This document shows, in pieces, positions 1 through 6,842 of a DNA stretch of 16,833 nt. Each line of letters begins with the position of its first letter. Within the stretch, counting starts at the first letter, position 1. This stretch comes from Phocaeicola_A sp963624095. GTDB lineage: Bacteria > Bacteroidota > Bacteroidia > Bacteroidales > Bacteroidaceae. The translations under genes and the position numbers were made by a program. The notes under the pieces were generated by a model. It was not told where the DNA came from, searched no databases, and saw only the letters and a list, made by a program, of their open reading frames with translations. Location of the stretch: positions 1 through 16,833 of the forward strand of contig CAVFNZ010000049.1 of NCBI GenBank assembly GCA_963624095.1, read 5' to 3'.

Positions 1-200
1 TCACAGGCCGATGAGGTTAACCTCACAGCCCCGAGAGGTTAACCTCTCTAACGAACGGGGTTCTCCCACTAAAATAACGAACATAAATTGAGATTGACTC
101 CCATAGCGAGTCAATACGAGAAGAGTGCGACCGGGGTTTTTGGACTGACCCAAAACAATATTGTAAACTCTATGTGGCAATTATGTTACACAATTATTAA
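1..200. other. non-coding stretch, possibly a dispersed Bacteroides repeat
   Basis: No convincing gene is present here. Two short frames read through it: one of 26 codons with ATG at 11 and TGA at 89-91 (contains NERGSPTKITNI), and one ending at TAA 198-200 that lacks an ATG (contains GFWTDPKQYCKLYV). Both strings look familiar to me as tiny predicted proteins scattered through Bacteroides genomes, which would suggest recurring intergenic DNA rather than genes; this is recollection, not a search. The stretch also contains a perfect 8-bp stem, ATTGACTC (93-100) with GAGTCAAT (108-115), around a 7-nt loop, and the palindrome ACAATATTGT (155-164). Confidence 0.35.
12..48. repeat. two perfect palindromes sharing a 12-bp core, 22 bp apart
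   Basis: Two perfect palindromes, TGAGGTTAACCTCA at 12-25 and GAGAGGTTAACCTCTC at 33-48, share the core GAGGTTAACCTC. Their centres are 22 bp apart, about two helical turns, so dimers bound to each would face the same side of the DNA. The second palindrome is also enclosed by CCCC (29-32) and GGGG (57-60). This could be a double operator for an unidentified dimeric regulator or part of a dispersed repeat. The gene it would control could lie left of the window. The sequence match is certain; the function is inference. Confidence 0.6.
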
Positions 201-235
201 AAGACAGCCAATTAAAGAATTATTTCTCTAAATCT

Positions 236-266
236 TTTTCGCTATATGAATAATGTAGTAATTTTG
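236..266 (+). promoter_or_regulatory. probable pckA promoter (Bacteroides type)
   Basis: TAATTTTG at 259-266 matches the Bacteroides -7 consensus TAnnTTTG exactly. About 18 bp upstream lies TTTTC (236-240), a near match to the -33 TTTG element. Transcription would start at about 271-274, giving a leader of roughly 135 nt before the pckA start. The assignment rests on the consensus and on position only. Confidence 0.55.
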
Positions 267-270
267 TAGC

Positions 271-346
271 GGATAAAGAAGGGGTTTATCCGAAAAGATA
301 GGAAAACCAGGCGTATCCGGTTGCTGTTTTCCATGAAAACAAGCAA
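271..346 (+). promoter_or_regulatory. structured pckA leader with mutually exclusive hairpins
   Basis: A first hairpin pairs GGATAAA (271-277) with TTTATCC (285-291). Downstream, the segment GTTTTC(C) at 326-332 has two possible partners. It can pair with GGAAAAC (301-307), giving 7 bp. Alternatively, 321-331 pairs with 335-346 (TTGCTGTTTTC with GAAAACA-a-GCAA), giving 11 bp with one bulged A at 342 and a 3-nt loop. The two structures cannot coexist, which is the arrangement expected of a switch or of an mRNA-stability element. There is no U-tract after the second hairpin, so simple intrinsic attenuation is not obvious. It matches no known riboswitch class that I recognise. Confidence 0.4.
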
Positions 347-406
347 TAGGGCATATTAAATAGGTGAAAAGTAAATAGAGTATATTACATTTTTAAAAAT
401 CACAAA

Positions 407-2011
407 ATGGCAAATTTAGATTTAAGCAAGTATGGTATTAGCGGTGTGACAGAGGTGCTTCACAACCCGTCATACGAGGTATTGTTTGCAGAAGAGACAA
501 AACCGGGATTGGAAGGTTTTGAAAAAGGTCAGGTAACAGAGCTTGGTGCTGTTAACGTAATGACAGGTGTTTACACCGGTCGTTCTCCTAAAGATAAATT
601 CTTGGTCATGGACGAAACCAGCAAGAATACTGTATGGTGGACTTCTGACGAATACAAAAACGACAATAAACCCGTAACAGAGGCTACTTGGAAAGTTCTG
701 AAGGAACTGGCAGCTAAGGAATTGTCAAATAAGAAACTGTATGTAGTCGATGGTTACTGCGGTGCCAACAAAGCTACTTGCCTGAAAGTTCGTTTCATCA
801 TGGAAGTTGCATGGCAGGCTCACTTTGTTACCAACATGTTCATCCGTCCTTCCAAAGAGGAGTTGGCTGACTTCGAACCTGACTTCATCGTTTACAACGC
901 TTCCAAAGCGAAAGTTGAGAACTACAAGGAACTTGGCTTGAACTCTGAAACAGCCGTGGTCTTCAACCTGACCTCTAAGGAGCAGGTAATCATCAACACA
1001 TGGTACGGTGGTGAGATGAAGAAAGGTATGTTCTCCATGATGAACTACTTCAACCCGTTGCGCGGCATCGCTTCAATGCACTGCTCCGCCAACACCAACA
1101 TGGAAGGTACGGATTCCGCTATCTTCTTCGGACTTTCCGGTACAGGTAAGACGACTTTGTCTACCGACCCGAAACGTAAACTTATCGGTGACGATGAGCA
1201 CGGATGGGACGACGAAGGCGTATTCAACTACGAAGGTGGATGCTACGCTAAGGTTATCAACCTTGACAAAGAGAGCGAGCCCGATATCTACAACGCCATC
1301 AAACGCGACGCTTTGCTGGAAAACGTAACTGTTGACGCTAACGGTAAGATAGACTTCGCTGACAAGAGCGTGACAGAGAATACTCGTGTATCCTATCCTA
1401 TCTATCACATCCAGAACATCGTTAAGCCGGTGTCTAAAGGACCTCACGCTCATCAGGTGATCTTCCTTTCCGCTGACGCGTTCGGTGTATTGCCTCCTGT
1501 GTCTATATTGAACTCTGAGCAGGCTCAGTACTACTTCCTGTCCGGATTTACGGCAAAATTGGCAGGAACAGAGCGCGGCATCACAGAGCCGACTCCGACA
1601 TTCTCCGCTTGCTTCGGTGCAGCTTTCTTGAGCTTGCATCCTACAAAATACGCTGAAGAGTTGGTTAAGAAGATGAATAAGGTAGGTGCCAAGGCATACC
1701 TGGTCAACACTGGTTGGAACGGAACAGGCAAGCGTATCTCTATCCGTGATACTCGCGGTATCATCGACGCTATCCTCGACGGTTCTATCGACAAAGCTCC
1801 GACAAAGGTTATTCCTTACTTCGACTTTGTAGTTCCTACGGAATTGCCGGGCGTAGATCCGAAGATTCTTGATCCTCGTGACACTTACGACTGCGCTTGC
1901 AAGTGGGAAGAGAAAGCCAAAGACTTGGCTGCACGTTTCATCAAGAACTTCTCTAAGTTCACAGGAAACGAAGCTGGTAAGGCATTGGTAGCTGCCGGTC
2001 CTAAGCTCTAA
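407..2011 (+). CDS. pckA: phosphoenolpyruvate carboxykinase (ATP)
   Basis: Catalyses the reversible reaction oxaloacetate + ATP to phosphoenolpyruvate + ADP + CO2 in the cytoplasm. It serves gluconeogenesis and, in succinate-forming Bacteroidales, also the carboxylating direction that conserves ATP. The 534-residue length is normal for the ATP-dependent family. Visible motifs are the substrate-binding TGRSPKDK (about 57-64, Arg59), MHCSAN before the nucleotide site, the P-loop GLSGTGKTT (242-250, Lys248), and LIGDDEHGWDD with the metal-binding acidic residues. The ATG at 407 follows an A-rich leader, and the protein begins as the family usually does. It has its own promoter, a long folded leader and a strong terminator, so it is probably monocistronic. 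The leader is the likely place for post-transcriptional control. No disrupting mutation is seen. Confidence 0.97.
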   Translation: MANLDLSKYGISGVTEVLHNPSYEVLFAEETKPGLEGFEKGQVTELGAVNVMTGVYTGRSPKDKFLVMDETSKNTVWWTSDEYKNDNKPVTEATWKVLKELAAKELSNKKLYVVDGYCGANKATCLKVRFIMEVAWQAHFVTNMFIRPSKEELADFEPDFIVYNASKAKVENYKELGLNSETAVVFNLTSKEQVIINTWYGGEMKKGMFSMMNYFNPLRGIASMHCSANTNMEGTDSAIFFGLSGTGKTTLSTDPKRKLIGDDEHGWDDEGVFNYEGGCYAKVINLDKESEPDIYNAIKRDALLENVTVDANGKIDFADKSVTENTRVSYPIYHIQNIVKPVSKGPHAHQVIFLSADAFGVLPPVSILNSEQAQYYFLSGFTAKLAGTERGITEPTPTFSACFGAAFLSLHPTKYAEELVKKMNKVGAKAYLVNTGWNGTGKRISIRDTRGIIDAILDGSIDKAPTKVIPYFDFVVPTELPGVDPKILDPRDTYDCACKWEEKAKDLAARFIKNFSKFTGNEAGKALVAAGPKL

Positions 2012-2036
2012 CAAATAGTTAGCTGAAATACTTTTC

Positions 2037-2077
2037 ACAAGCCTCTCCGTTACCTCAACGGGGAGGCTTGTTGTTTA
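2037..2077 (+). terminator. rho-independent-type terminator of pckA
   Basis: A 15-bp stem pairs 2037-2051 (starting ACAAGCCTC) with 2057-2071 (ending GAGGCTTGT). It contains one T-G wobble (2046/2062) and a 5-nt loop, and is followed by a T-rich run, TTGTTTA. It begins 25 nt after the pckA stop codon. Confidence 0.85.
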
Positions 2078-2102
2078 TAGGTACACTTGTTTATAGGAAC
2101 AC
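2071..2102 (+). repeat. 16-bp tandem direct repeat
   Basis: TTGTTTATAGGTACAC (2071-2086) is followed immediately by TTGTTTATAGGAACAC (2087-2102), 15 of 16 bases identical. The first copy starts at the last base of the pckA terminator stem, so the T-rich tail of the terminator has in effect been duplicated. A slippage duplication is the simplest explanation. Confidence 0.7.
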
Positions 2103-2157
2103 CTATTCTATGAATCCGCACGAAGTCCTAACAGAGGCGTTAATAACCACCCTAACT

Positions 2158-2181
2158 TTATTCACACAACCCTGTGCATAA
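2158..2181. promoter_or_regulatory. pair of inverted DnaA-box-like sites
   Basis: TTATTCACA (2158-2166) and TGTGCATAA (2173-2181, complement TTATGCACA) are both perfect matches to the E. coli DnaA-box consensus TTATNCACA. They face each other across 6 bp. They lie at the left of an AT-rich gene-free gap. This may be a DnaA-regulated site or part of an origin, or chance in AT-rich DNA. The Bacteroides DnaA consensus is assumed, not known to me, to resemble that of E. coli. Confidence 0.35.
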
Positions 2182-2359
2182 GTGTTGAAAAGCTATTGAA
2201 ACAAAAGTGTAAAGAAAGTAATAACTTACGCCACCTATTCCGGAATAATCAACATATAACAAAATCAACCAACAATCCAAATGAGGAAACGCGAAGTTAT
2301 TTATGCAATACAAACATCATTTTTAGCAGGTTTATAAGAGAGATTCGTCACAAAGTTTT

Positions 2360-2367
2360 TAACTTTG
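2360..2367 (+). promoter_or_regulatory. probable -7 element of the nadA-mutS operon
   Basis: TAACTTTG matches TAnnTTTG exactly, and the same octamer precedes two other genes in this window. No good TTTG -33 box lies at the expected spacing. If used, it would leave a leader of roughly 210 nt before nadA, for which I see no clear stable fold. Confidence 0.4.
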
Positions 2368-2585
2368 CATGGTTTCAACAGCTTGTTAATAGCAATCAAG
2401 AATAAGCTAATTATCAGACGAAAGGATAAAGTTGAGATGTTTATAACAAGTTATCAATCCATAGAAAGAGACTAATAACTTAAAAGGCAAGAAAAAAGAG
2501 ATTTATTTACAAACAGTATGAACTGACTATTATCATCAACATAAATTTCTTTTAAAATTAAAAACTAAAGAATATATATAATTAT

Positions 2586-3578
2586 ATGATGAAGGAAGAA
2601 TGGGTGAAGAAAGGTTTTGTTTGCGAACCCGTGGAAAAGGGAATAGACCTGAAAGGGGAGATAAACAAACTGCGTAAGCAAAAGAACGCTGTCATACTGG
2701 CGCATTATTACCAGACTGGCGATATACAAGACATTGCCGATTGTGTAGGCGACAGTTTGGCCTTGGCGCAGTGGGCAGCCAAAACAGACGCTGACATTAT
2801 TGTTCTGTGCGGTGTTCACTTTATGGGCGAGACGGCCAAAGTGCTCTGCCCTGACAAGAAAGTGCTCGTTCCGGACATGAACGCTGGTTGCTCTTTGGCT
2901 GACAGTTGTCCGGCGGATAAGTTCGCCAGGTTTGTAGCCCAACATCCGGATTATACGGTTATCAGTTACGTCAATACTACGGCAGCCGTCAAAGCCGTTA
3001 CCGATGTGGTGGTCACGTCTACCAATGCCAAGCAGATTGTGGACAGTTTCCCGAAAGACACGAAGATGATATTCGGTCCGGACAGAAACCTGGGCAACTA
3101 CATCAACAGCATCACCGGACGTAATATGTTGCTGTGGGACGGAGCGTGTCACGTACACGAACAATTCTCCGTAGAAAAGATTATAGAGCTCAAGAAAGAA
3201 TATCCTGACGCACCAGTCCTCGTTCATCCCGAATGTAAAGGTGCTGTAGTGAGACTGGCCGATTTGGTTGGTTCAACGGCCGCCATTCTGAAGTATGCCG
3301 TGAAGAGTGACAAGCACGACTTCATTGTAGCCACAGAGAGCGGCATTCTGCACGAAATGCGTAAGCAGTGTCCGCAGAAGAACTTCATTCCGGCACCGCC
3401 CAACGACAGTACGTGTGCTTGCAATGAATGTAATTTCATGCGGTTAAACACGATGGAGAAACTCTACAACTGCCTGAAATATGAATATCCGGCGATAGAA
3501 GTGGATGCCGAGGTGGCTCGTAAAGCCGTAATCCCCATCCATCGTATGCTTGAGATATCAGCCAAATTGGGTCTATAA
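2586..3578 (+). CDS. nadA: quinolinate synthase NadA
   Basis: Condenses iminoaspartate with dihydroxyacetone phosphate to quinolinate, the second step of NAD biosynthesis from aspartate, using an oxygen-sensitive [4Fe-4S] cluster. The 330-residue protein shows AHYYQTGDIQDIADCVGDSL near the N-terminus (about 39-58). The three expected cluster cysteines are at C102 (MNAGCSLAD), C188 (DGACHVHEQ) and, by alignment with the E. coli CxxCxxCPWM segment, C282 in CACNECNFMRLN. Cysteines 277 and 279 add a short Cys-rich loop. HPECKG is also present. Start: two adjacent ATG codons, 2586 and 2589; either is possible. Its usual partners nadB and nadC are not in the window. mutS begins 17 bp after its stop, so co-transcription is likely. 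Confidence 0.96.
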   Translation: MMKEEWVKKGFVCEPVEKGIDLKGEINKLRKQKNAVILAHYYQTGDIQDIADCVGDSLALAQWAAKTDADIIVLCGVHFMGETAKVLCPDKKVLVPDMNAGCSLADSCPADKFARFVAQHPDYTVISYVNTTAAVKAVTDVVVTSTNAKQIVDSFPKDTKMIFGPDRNLGNYINSITGRNMLLWDGACHVHEQFSVEKIIELKKEYPDAPVLVHPECKGAVVRLADLVGSTAAILKYAVKSDKHDFIVATESGILHEMRKQCPQKNFIPAPPNDSTCACNECNFMRLNTMEKLYNCLKYEYPAIEVDAEVARKAVIPIHRMLEISAKLGL

Positions 3579-3595
3579 ACGTAAGATGTGTATTT

Positions 3596-6214
3596 ATGGC
3601 TAATGGTGATGTGGTTTTGACTCCCATGATGAAGCAATACTTCGAGCTGAAGGCGAAACATCCTGACGCGGTGCTTTTGTTTCGTTGTGGGGACTTCTAC
3701 GAAACCTATTCAGAGGATGCTGTGATAGCGTCTGACATATTGGGTATCACGTTGACCAAAAGAGCCAACGGACAGGCAAAACACGTAGAGATGGCCGGCT
3801 TTCCACATCATGCCCTCGATACCTATCTGCCCAAACTGATCAGAGCCGGTAAACGGGTGGCTATCTGCGACCAGCTGGAAGACCCGAAGACCACAAAGAA
3901 ACTGGTGAAGCGAGGCATCACTGAACTGGTAACACCCGGTGTGTCCATTAACGACAATATACTTAACAACAAGGAAAATAACTTTGTTTCCGCTATCCAT
4001 TTCGATAAGAACGTTTGTGGCATCGCCTTTCTGGATATTTCCACCGGTGAGTTTCTCACAGCCGAAGGCACAGCGGATTATGTAGAGAAACTACTCAACA
4101 GTTTCTCACCGAAAGAGGTGTTAGTGGAACGTGGTAAAAAAACTCTCTTTCAGAGTTTGTTCACAGGCAAATTCTTTCTGTTTGAGTTGGATGACTGGGT
4201 ATTCACGGAGAGTTCGTCCCGTGAACGTTTGCTCAAACACTTTGAGACGAAGAACCTGAAAGGATTCGGTGTGGAACATCTCAAAAAAGGCATCGTAGCG
4301 GCGGGGGCCATTCTTCAATACCTGGACATTACGCAACATACACACATCAGTCACATCACCTCCATCTCACGCATTGAAGAAGACCGTTATGTGCGTCTCG
4401 ACAAGTTTACCATCCGTAACCTTGAACTGCTACAGAGCATGATGACGGAGGGCATCAGCCTGCTGGATGTAATCGACAAAACAATCAGTCCCATGGGTGC
4501 CCGTCTGTTGAAACGTTGGATTGTCTTCCCGTTACTCGATTGCAAGCAGATAGAGGAGCGGCTTGATGTGGTGGAGTATTTCTTCCGTGAACCAGATTTT
4601 AAAGGTCTCATAGAAGACCAGTTGCATATGATAGGCGACTTGGAACGTATCGTTTCAAAGGCTGCCGTAGGAAGAATCTCCCCTCGTGAGATAGTACAGT
4701 TGAAAATTGCGTTGCAAGCCATTGAACCTATCAAGGCTGCTTGTGAAAAGACAGAAAACACGAGTCTGAGACAGATAGGCGAGCGTCTGGATACATGTAA
4801 AGAACTGTGCGAACGCATCGGCCGTGAGATAGAAAACGACCCTCCGGTGTTGATAAACAAAGGTGGAGTTATTCGTGAGGGCGTAAACGCTGAATTGGAT
4901 GAGTTGCGCAAGATAGCCTACTCCGGTAAAGATTATCTGCTCCAAATACAACAACGGGAGAGTGAACAGACTGGTATTCCAAGTCTGAAGATAGGTTTCA
5001 ATAACGTTTTCGGCTATTATATTGAGGTGCGCAACGCCCATAAGGATAAAGTGCCGGCAGAATGGATACGCAAACAGACTTTGGCCAATGCGGAGCGTTA
5101 CATCACTCAGGAACTTAAAGAGTATGAGGAGAAGATATTGGGTGCCGAAGACCGCATCCTTATCCTTGAAAACAAAATATATACCGAACTGGTAAGCGAT
5201 TTGAACGCTTATGTAGCAAAGATACAGACGAATGCCATACAGATTGCCAAACTGGATTGTTTGCTTTCTTTCGCCAATGTGGCAAGAGAAAACAACTATG
5301 TGCGCCCTGTAGTGGATGAAAGCGATGTGATAGATATCCGTCAGGGTCGACATCCGGTTATTGAAAAACAACTGCCTCCGGGTGAAAAGTACATCGCCAA
5401 TGACGTGATGCTCGACAGTCAGAAACAACAGATTATCATCATTACCGGCCCGAACATGGCTGGTAAGTCGGCCTTGTTGCGTCAGACCGCCCTCATCACC
5501 TTGTTGGCTCAGATAGGATGTTTTGTCCCTGCGGAGAGCGCACGCATTGGATTGGTGGACAAGATATTCACGCGTGTAGGAGCAAGCGATAACATTTCAG
5601 TAGGCGAGTCTACCTTCATGGTAGAGATGAATGAGTCGGCATCCATCCTAAACAACATATCCAACCGCAGCTTGGTGCTGTTTGATGAGTTGGGTCGGGG
5701 CACTTCCACCTACGACGGCATCTCCATAGCTTGGGCCATTGTGGAATATCTCCACGAACATCCCAAAGCCAAGGCACGTACCTTGTTCGCTACCCATTAC
5801 CATGAACTCAATGAGATGGAGAAGAACTTTCCTCGTATCAAGAACTACAACGTGTCGGTGAAGGAAATTGATGGTAAGGTCATCTTTCTGCGTAAGTTGG
5901 AACGTGGCGGCAGTGAACACTCCTTTGGTATCCATGTGGCCAAATTGGCCGGAATGCCCAAGAGTATCGTGAAACGGGCCAATGACATACTGAAACAGTT
6001 GGAAACAGAGAACCGTCAACAAGGTATTGGCGGAAAACCAACAACCGAAATCGCCGGTAGTCGGGAAGGCATGCAGCTGAGTTTCTTCCAGTTGGACGAC
6101 CCGGTGCTCTGCCAGATACGTGACGAGATTCTACACCTGGACGTAAACAATCTTACCCCTATCGAGGCGTTGAACAAATTGAACGAGATAAAACGCATTG
6201 TATTAGGTAAATAA
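3596..6214 (+). CDS. mutS: DNA mismatch repair protein MutS
   Basis: Recognises base mismatches and small loops and starts MutL-dependent repair. The 872-residue length is that of a full MutS1. The N-terminal mismatch-binding domain has RCGDFYE, with Phe34 and Glu36 forming the Phe-x-Glu reader. The connector, lever and clamp domains follow (about 130-560). The C-terminal ABC-type ATPase has Walker A GPNMAGKS (618-625), Walker B LVLFDELGRGTST with D697-E698, and the switch histidine in FATHYHEL near 731. A helix-turn-helix dimerisation region follows (GMPKSIVKRANDIL). The Walker A reads GPNMAGKS. The start at 3596 is preferred because an ATG at 3588 is in another frame and stops at once. It sits between nadA and an RNA methyltransferase gene with short gaps on both sides; no functional link between them is evident. 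Confidence 0.97.
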   Translation: MANGDVVLTPMMKQYFELKAKHPDAVLLFRCGDFYETYSEDAVIASDILGITLTKRANGQAKHVEMAGFPHHALDTYLPKLIRAGKRVAICDQLEDPKTTKKLVKRGITELVTPGVSINDNILNNKENNFVSAIHFDKNVCGIAFLDISTGEFLTAEGTADYVEKLLNSFSPKEVLVERGKKTLFQSLFTGKFFLFELDDWVFTESSSRERLLKHFETKNLKGFGVEHLKKGIVAAGAILQYLDITQHTHISHITSISRIEEDRYVRLDKFTIRNLELLQSMMTEGISLLDVIDKTISPMGARLLKRWIVFPLLDCKQIEERLDVVEYFFREPDFKGLIEDQLHMIGDLERIVSKAAVGRISPREIVQLKIALQAIEPIKAACEKTENTSLRQIGERLDTCKELCERIGREIENDPPVLINKGGVIREGVNAELDELRKIAYSGKDYLLQIQQRESEQTGIPSLKIGFNNVFGYYIEVRNAHKDKVPAEWIRKQTLANAERYITQELKEYEEKILGAEDRILILENKIYTELVSDLNAYVAKIQTNAIQIAKLDCLLSFANVARENNYVRPVVDESDVIDIRQGRHPVIEKQLPPGEKYIANDVMLDSQKQQIIIITGPNMAGKSALLRQTALITLLAQIGCFVPAESARIGLVDKIFTRVGASDNISVGESTFMVEMNESASILNNISNRSLVLFDELGRGTSTYDGISIAWAIVEYLHEHPKAKARTLFATHYHELNEMEKNFPRIKNYNVSVKEIDGKVIFLRKLERGGSEHSFGIHVAKLAGMPKSIVKRANDILKQLETENRQQGIGGKPTTEIAGSREGMQLSFFQLDDPVLCQIRDEILHLDVNNLTPIEALNKLNEIKRIVLGK

Positions 6215-6243
6215 CTTAGTTATCAACAACGGAAATATCCCTT

Positions 6244-6783
6244 ATGGAAAAGAGAAAACTCAAAATTACGGAACTGAACCGCATGAGTGCGGATGAGTTT
6301 AAGGTGGCGGACAAATTGCCTTTGGTAGTGATACTCGACGATGTACGCAGTCTACACAACGTAGGTTCGGTGTTTCGCAGTTCGGATGCCTTTCGTGTCG
6401 AGGCCATCTATCTGTGTGGCATCACCGCCTGTCCTCCTCAACCCGAAATTCACAAGACAGCCTTAGGTGCCGAGGATACGGTGGCATGGAAGTATTTTAA
6501 GGATACCATGGATGCCGTTCGCAGTCTGCAGGCTGAAGGGTATTATGTCTATTCCGTGGAACAGGTGGAGCGAAGCACCATGCTGAACAAGCTGGAACTG
6601 GAAAGCGATAAGAAGTACGCTATCGTGATGGGTAATGAGGTAAAAGGTGTCAAGCAGGAAGTGGTGAACCTCTCCGATGGTTGCATCGAAATACCTCAGT
6701 TTGGTACGAAACATTCCTTGAACGTATCCGTGACGGCAGGTATTGTCATTTGGGAGTTCGCCCGTCTGTTGATGAAATTATAG
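6244..6783 (+). CDS. SpoU/TrmH-family (SPOUT) RNA 2'-O-methyltransferase
   Basis: Predicted S-adenosylmethionine-dependent methyltransferase that modifies the ribose of a tRNA or rRNA nucleotide; the exact target cannot be read from sequence. All three SpoU motifs are present: motif 1 LDDVRSLHNVGSVFRSSDAF (31-50, conserved Asn39 and catalytic Arg45), motif 2 AIVMGNEVKGV (126-136), and motif 3 IPQFGTKHSLNVSVTAGI (150-167), which forms the trefoil-knot cofactor site. At 179 residues it is essentially the bare catalytic domain, lacking the N-terminal RNA-binding domain of RlmB and the C-terminal extension of TrmH. It begins 29 bp after mutS and is probably in the same operon. Confidence 0.9.
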   Translation: MEKRKLKITELNRMSADEFKVADKLPLVVILDDVRSLHNVGSVFRSSDAFRVEAIYLCGITACPPQPEIHKTALGAEDTVAWKYFKDTMDAVRSLQAEGYYVYSVEQVERSTMLNKLELESDKKYAIVMGNEVKGVKQEVVNLSDGCIEIPQFGTKHSLNVSVTAGIVIWEFARLLMKL

Positions 6784-6842
6784 CGTGCTTCCTTCTAAGG
6801 GATTCGCTATGTGGTTTTACATAATCAATATAGGTTTATTAA

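Larger units (their letters stand above)
2103..2585. other. AT-rich gene-free gap between pckA and nadA
   Basis: No supported gene lies here. A 69-codon frame at 2196-2405 has a composition typical of translated AT-rich non-coding DNA (many Asn, Lys, Arg and Phe) and no recognisable motif. The gap holds the two DnaA-box-like sites, the repeated 10-mer TAATAACTTA (2219-2228 and 2473-2482), the inverted repeat ATAAC-aa-GTTAT (2443-2454), several TTATCA motifs, a probable promoter at 2360-2367, and a very AT-rich final 60 bp with the run ATATATATAATTATAT just before nadA. Confidence 0.6.

Noticed and set aside
1..406. Known riboswitch or T-box upstream of pckA
   Set aside because: No conserved core of a riboswitch class I know could be recognised; only generic stems are visible.
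1073..2038. 321-codon open frame on the minus strand opposite pckA
   Set aside because: It lies entirely antisense to a conserved enzyme, is Cys/Arg/Val-rich without any motif, and is explained by the codon bias of pckA.
2196..2405. 69-codon open frame in the pckA-nadA gap
   Set aside because: Composition is that of translated AT-rich spacer, it shows no motif, and the probable nadA promoter lies inside it.
2443..2454. ATAAC-aa-GTTAT inverted repeat considered as an operator for nadA
   Set aside because: Only 5-bp arms in very AT-rich DNA, downstream of the presumed promoter; expected by chance.
2565..3227. 220-codon open frame antisense to nadA
   Set aside because: Complete overlap with nadA, whose cluster cysteines and motifs are intact; no recognisable domain.
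4655..5428. 257-codon open frame antisense to mutS
   Set aside because: Shadow of mutS coding bias; the Phe/Tyr/Leu-rich translation suggested a membrane protein at first glance but has no regular segments.
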